Origin: Chloroflexota bacterium
GTDB lineage: Bacteria > Chloroflexota > Dehalococcoidia > SZUA-161
Direction: 5' to 3'
NCBI GenBank assembly: GCA_030668425.1
Contig: DAOUTY010000011.1
Location: 1-16,779 of the forward strand
Length of the DNA stretch: 16,779 nt
Each line of letters starts with the position of its first letter. The first letter of the stretch is position 1. The position numbers and the translations under genes were made by a program. The notes under the pieces were generated by a model that was given only the letters and a program-made list of their open reading frames with translations, was not told the origin of the DNA and did not search any database. Of this stretch, positions 14,897 through 16,779 are shown in pieces.

Positions 14897-14925
14897 ATCA
14901 TATCAAAAACACTGGGGCAGTGCAA
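14897..14925 (-). promoter_or_regulatory. Promoter candidate for the histidine kinase gene
   Basis: On the minus strand TTGCAC (14925-14920, TTG kept) and TATGAT (14902-14897, 5 of 6) are separated by 17 bases. A perfect inverted repeat CACTG-GGG-CAGTG (14910-14922) overlaps the -35 and the spacer and could be an operator. The predicted start of transcription is about 40 bases before the ATG at 14849. Confidence 0.5.
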
Positions 14926-14998
14926 TGATGTGGGTGATATGGGCGCGCGCGACGGGTTTAATCGAGTTGATTTGTAGAGCAAAGATGGGTGAGTACCA

Positions 14999-15027
14999 TT
15001 GACTTTCATCCATTGGGCACATAGAAT
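14999..15027 (+). promoter_or_regulatory. Sigma-70-like promoter for the acyl-CoA synthetase gene
   Basis: TTGACT (14999-15004) and TAGAAT (15022-15027) each match 5 of 6 consensus bases, with a 17-base spacer. Transcription would begin near 15034, leaving a leader of about 47 bases. This makes the in-frame TTG at 15036 an unlikely start and supports ATG 15081. Confidence 0.6.
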
Positions 15028-15080
15028 CGCCCTCGTTGGCAGTAACCAGGTTTGGGGGGACTAGCCAGGAGAAGTTCAAC

Positions 15081-16517
15081 ATGAATTCGAAAAATGGAAG
15101 TGACATGCAGGCGTTTTTCGAGCCTGGCGCTGTAGCTGCCATTGGATCGCTACGTGAGGTGACAGGGACCGCTTATTGGATGATAAAGAACATGCGCCAC
15201 TTTGGCTTCTCTGGCCCAATATACCCCATCAATCCTAACCCTTCGGACTATGTCGAGGTCTTTGGCTCGAAGGTCTATTCCAGTGTTAACGAAATTCCTG
15301 AACCAATCGACCTGGCTCTGGTGATAACACCCCCATCGACGGTACCTGAGATCGTTGAGCAATGTACCCGGAAGGGAGTGAAGGCTGTCATTGTCATGTC
15401 AGAGGGTTTTGCCGAGTCGGGCGAGGAGGGCGCTGAACTTCAGCGCCAACTGGTAGCTATAGCTCGCCGCAGTGGAATCCGCATCATGGGGCCTAATACG
15501 TTTGGCGTCGTCAACAGCGCTAACGGCCTAACGACGATACCGCCCTATACAGACCAGGAGCGGATCTATAGAGGAGGCGTAGCCTTTTGCAGTCAGACTG
15601 GCTCTATTGGTCCCCATCAAGCCCCTTTGGAAGACTGGGCCTATCCTATAAGCAAGATGTGCGATATCGGCAACAAGTGCGATGTCGATGAAGTTGACAT
15701 CCTGAATTACCTGGCAGGTGACCCGGAAACGAAGGTAGTTGCCATGCACTTGGAAGATGTAAGGAATGGGCCTCGGTTTATGGATGCAGCTCGGAGGTTG
15801 GTGGCCCGCAAGCCGCTGGTGATTTTGAAAGCAGGGTGGAGTGAGGCGGGGGCTAGAGCTTCGGCCTCTCACACGGGCTCGTTGATGGGGAGTGACCGAA
15901 TCTATGACGCGGCTTTGAAACAAGTCGGGGTGATTCGCGTTGATACCTGGCAGGAACTATGGGAAGTACCCAAAACGTTGGTGTATCAGCCGCTACCCGC
16001 GGGCAACCGATTTGCTATTGTTACTTTCACAGGTGGCCAGGGGGTAATGGCAGCCGACGCAGCTGCGTCAGCAGGGCTGACTATGGCAGAGTTCTCCTCA
16101 GACACAGTCCGTAAGCTATCGAGCGTGTTCCCGCGGCTGGGAAAGAACCCGGTTGATGTAGGACCGGCGATGTCCGACTCCCGCAGCCAGAGTTCGTCCA
16201 ATCCCTTCTATGCCGTTGAACAAGCAACGTCTATAGTGCTCCATGACGCTAATGTAGATTGTGCCACTATAACTTTTAGCTGTGGTCAACAGCTTGTTCC
16301 TATGTACCCGATGATTGTGGACATGTTTGACAGGTCGACACAGGATGTCTCGAAGGCTGTTAACATCTGGCTTTACGGAACCAGTTTACCCGCAATGGAG
16401 GAAATGGCGCGCCAGCTACAATCCCGAGGATTGCCAGCCTACTTTGACCTTGATATGGCCATTAAGGCACTTGGCGCTGCTGCTTACTACTCGAAGGTCA
16501 AGTCCGAGGCCGTATAG
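15081..16517 (+). CDS. Acyl-CoA synthetase (NDP-forming) alpha-type subunit
   Basis: A 478-residue protein related to the alpha subunit of ADP-forming acetyl/acyl-CoA synthetase and succinyl-CoA ligase, which interconverts acyl-CoA plus ADP and phosphate with acid, CoA and ATP. An N-terminal CoA-binding Rossmann domain (about 8-130) is followed by the GPNTFGVVN motif (138-145), a flavodoxin-like ligase domain starting RGGVAFCSQTG and the SHTGSLMGSD motif (263-272), whose His264 is the likely phosphorylated residue. The length fits an alpha subunit; the ATP-grasp beta part is not fused and not seen in the window. ATG 15081 has AGGAG 9 bases upstream and a promoter before it. It stands alone between a divergent kinase gene and a convergent SDR gene. 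It could recover ATP from the pathway's acyl-CoA, but without a visible beta subunit the activity is uncertain. Confidence 0.88.
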   Translation: MNSKNGSDMQAFFEPGAVAAIGSLREVTGTAYWMIKNMRHFGFSGPIYPINPNPSDYVEVFGSKVYSSVNEIPEPIDLALVITPPSTVPEIVEQCTRKGVKAVIVMSEGFAESGEEGAELQRQLVAIARRSGIRIMGPNTFGVVNSANGLTTIPPYTDQERIYRGGVAFCSQTGSIGPHQAPLEDWAYPISKMCDIGNKCDVDEVDILNYLAGDPETKVVAMHLEDVRNGPRFMDAARRLVARKPLVILKAGWSEAGARASASHTGSLMGSDRIYDAALKQVGVIRVDTWQELWEVPKTLVYQPLPAGNRFAIVTFTGGQGVMAADAAASAGLTMAEFSSDTVRKLSSVFPRLGKNPVDVGPAMSDSRSQSSSNPFYAVEQATSIVLHDANVDCATITFSCGQQLVPMYPMIVDMFDRSTQDVSKAVNIWLYGTSLPAMEEMARQLQSRGLPAYFDLDMAIKALGAAAYYSKVKSEAV

Positions 16518-16556
16518 TCAGAATTCGGTGCGTGTTCCTCATTGCCTTAATATGAT

Positions 16557-16779
16557 CTAGGATAGTAGGTATCCTCCATCTACTAGTATGACACTGCCTG
16601 TCATGTAGTCTGCGGCAGCGCTGACCATGAAGAGCACTACCTTGGCAACGTCGTCGGGCTCCCCCATGCGGCCTAAGGGCAGGCGTGCCATGAAGCTGTC
16701 AAATATCTCCTTGAGGGATTTGCCACTGGACTTCAGCGTGCCCCTCTGTGCCATGGTACCGGGTGTCAAGATCCCACCA
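16557..16779 (-). CDS. Short-chain dehydrogenase/reductase (C-terminal part, cut by window edge)
   Basis: Only the last 74 codons are present, the rest lying beyond the right edge. The fragment has the C-terminal signature of FabG-like SDR proteins: a PGT turn just after the last Rossmann strand, then PLGRMGEPDDVA, a helix, and TGSVILVDGGY near the end. These enzymes are NAD(P)-dependent and act on hydroxyl or keto groups, often 3-hydroxyacyl-CoA in beta-oxidation settings. The catalytic Tyr-Lys and cofactor site are outside the window. The gene converges on the acyl-CoA synthetase gene with a 39-base gap and no clear terminator. The TTG at 16769 is not taken as a start, since the homologous fold continues upstream of it. 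Confidence 0.88.
   Translation of the reverse strand, partial: GGILTPGTMAQRGTLKSSGKSLKEIFDSFMARLPLGRMGEPDDVAKVVLFMVSAAADYMTGSVILVDGGYLLS

Noticed and set aside
14942..14951. Alternating GC run as possible Z-DNA or a structural signal
   Set aside because: It is only about ten bases long in the intergenic region, and nothing links it to a function.
15528..15923. 131-codon frame antisense to the acyl-CoA synthetase gene
   Set aside because: It is fully inside a well-supported gene, has no recognisable domain and has the composition of a reverse-frame shadow.

Overview
The window carries about twelve complete genes and two edge-truncated genes of an anaerobic bacterium. A tungsten/molybdenum aldehyde ferredoxin oxidoreductase, many CoA-ester enzymes, AGGAGG-type ribosome binding sites and sigma-70-like promoters point to an uncultured strict anaerobe, for example Chloroflexota (Dehalococcoidia-like) or Desulfobacterota. 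The lineage is inference; no marker gene is present. No tRNA, rRNA, CRISPR array or transposase was seen.

Layout. Minus-strand block A (1-3993) reads: CoA-transferase III, second CoA-transferase III, zinc alcohol dehydrogenase, FAD oxidoreductase (cut at the left edge). A 474-base gene-free stretch (3994-4467) follows, with inverted repeats and copy 1 of a ~150 bp repeat. Minus-strand block B is the aldehyde ferredoxin oxidoreductase (4468-6318) with its own promoter. Minus-strand block C (6506-11826) is a tight operon in the order HMG-CoA-synthase-like/DUF35 fusion, thiolase, DUF35 protein, thiolase, HMG-CoA-synthase-like protein. A 328-base divergent intergenic region holds copy 2 of the repeat. 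On the plus strand lie a NarL/LuxR-type response regulator and a receiver-only regulator, and facing them, with overlapping 3' ends, a soluble two-PAS histidine kinase on the minus strand. A plus-strand acyl-CoA synthetase (NDP-forming) alpha-type gene follows, then the 3' end of a short-chain dehydrogenase on the minus strand.

How it may work. Adjacent class III CoA-transferases, thiolase plus zinc-finger DUF35 partners and a nearby SDR resemble the bbs (benzylsuccinate) beta-oxidation logic. The thiolase/DUF35/HMG-CoA-synthase trio resembles the archaeal acetoacetyl-CoA thiolase/HMG-CoA synthase complex. Here the trio is present twice, and both HMG-CoA-synthase-like proteins lack the Cys and His expected for catalysis. 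This suggests a heteromeric acyl-CoA C-C bond-forming or -cleaving complex with non-catalytic thiolase-fold subunits. Alcohol dehydrogenase and AOR could interconvert alcohol, aldehyde and acid, with CoA-transferases and the NDP-forming synthetase activating acids or conserving energy. The substrate cannot be read from the sequence. The two-component genes and the shared repeat upstream of blocks A and C suggest co-regulation.
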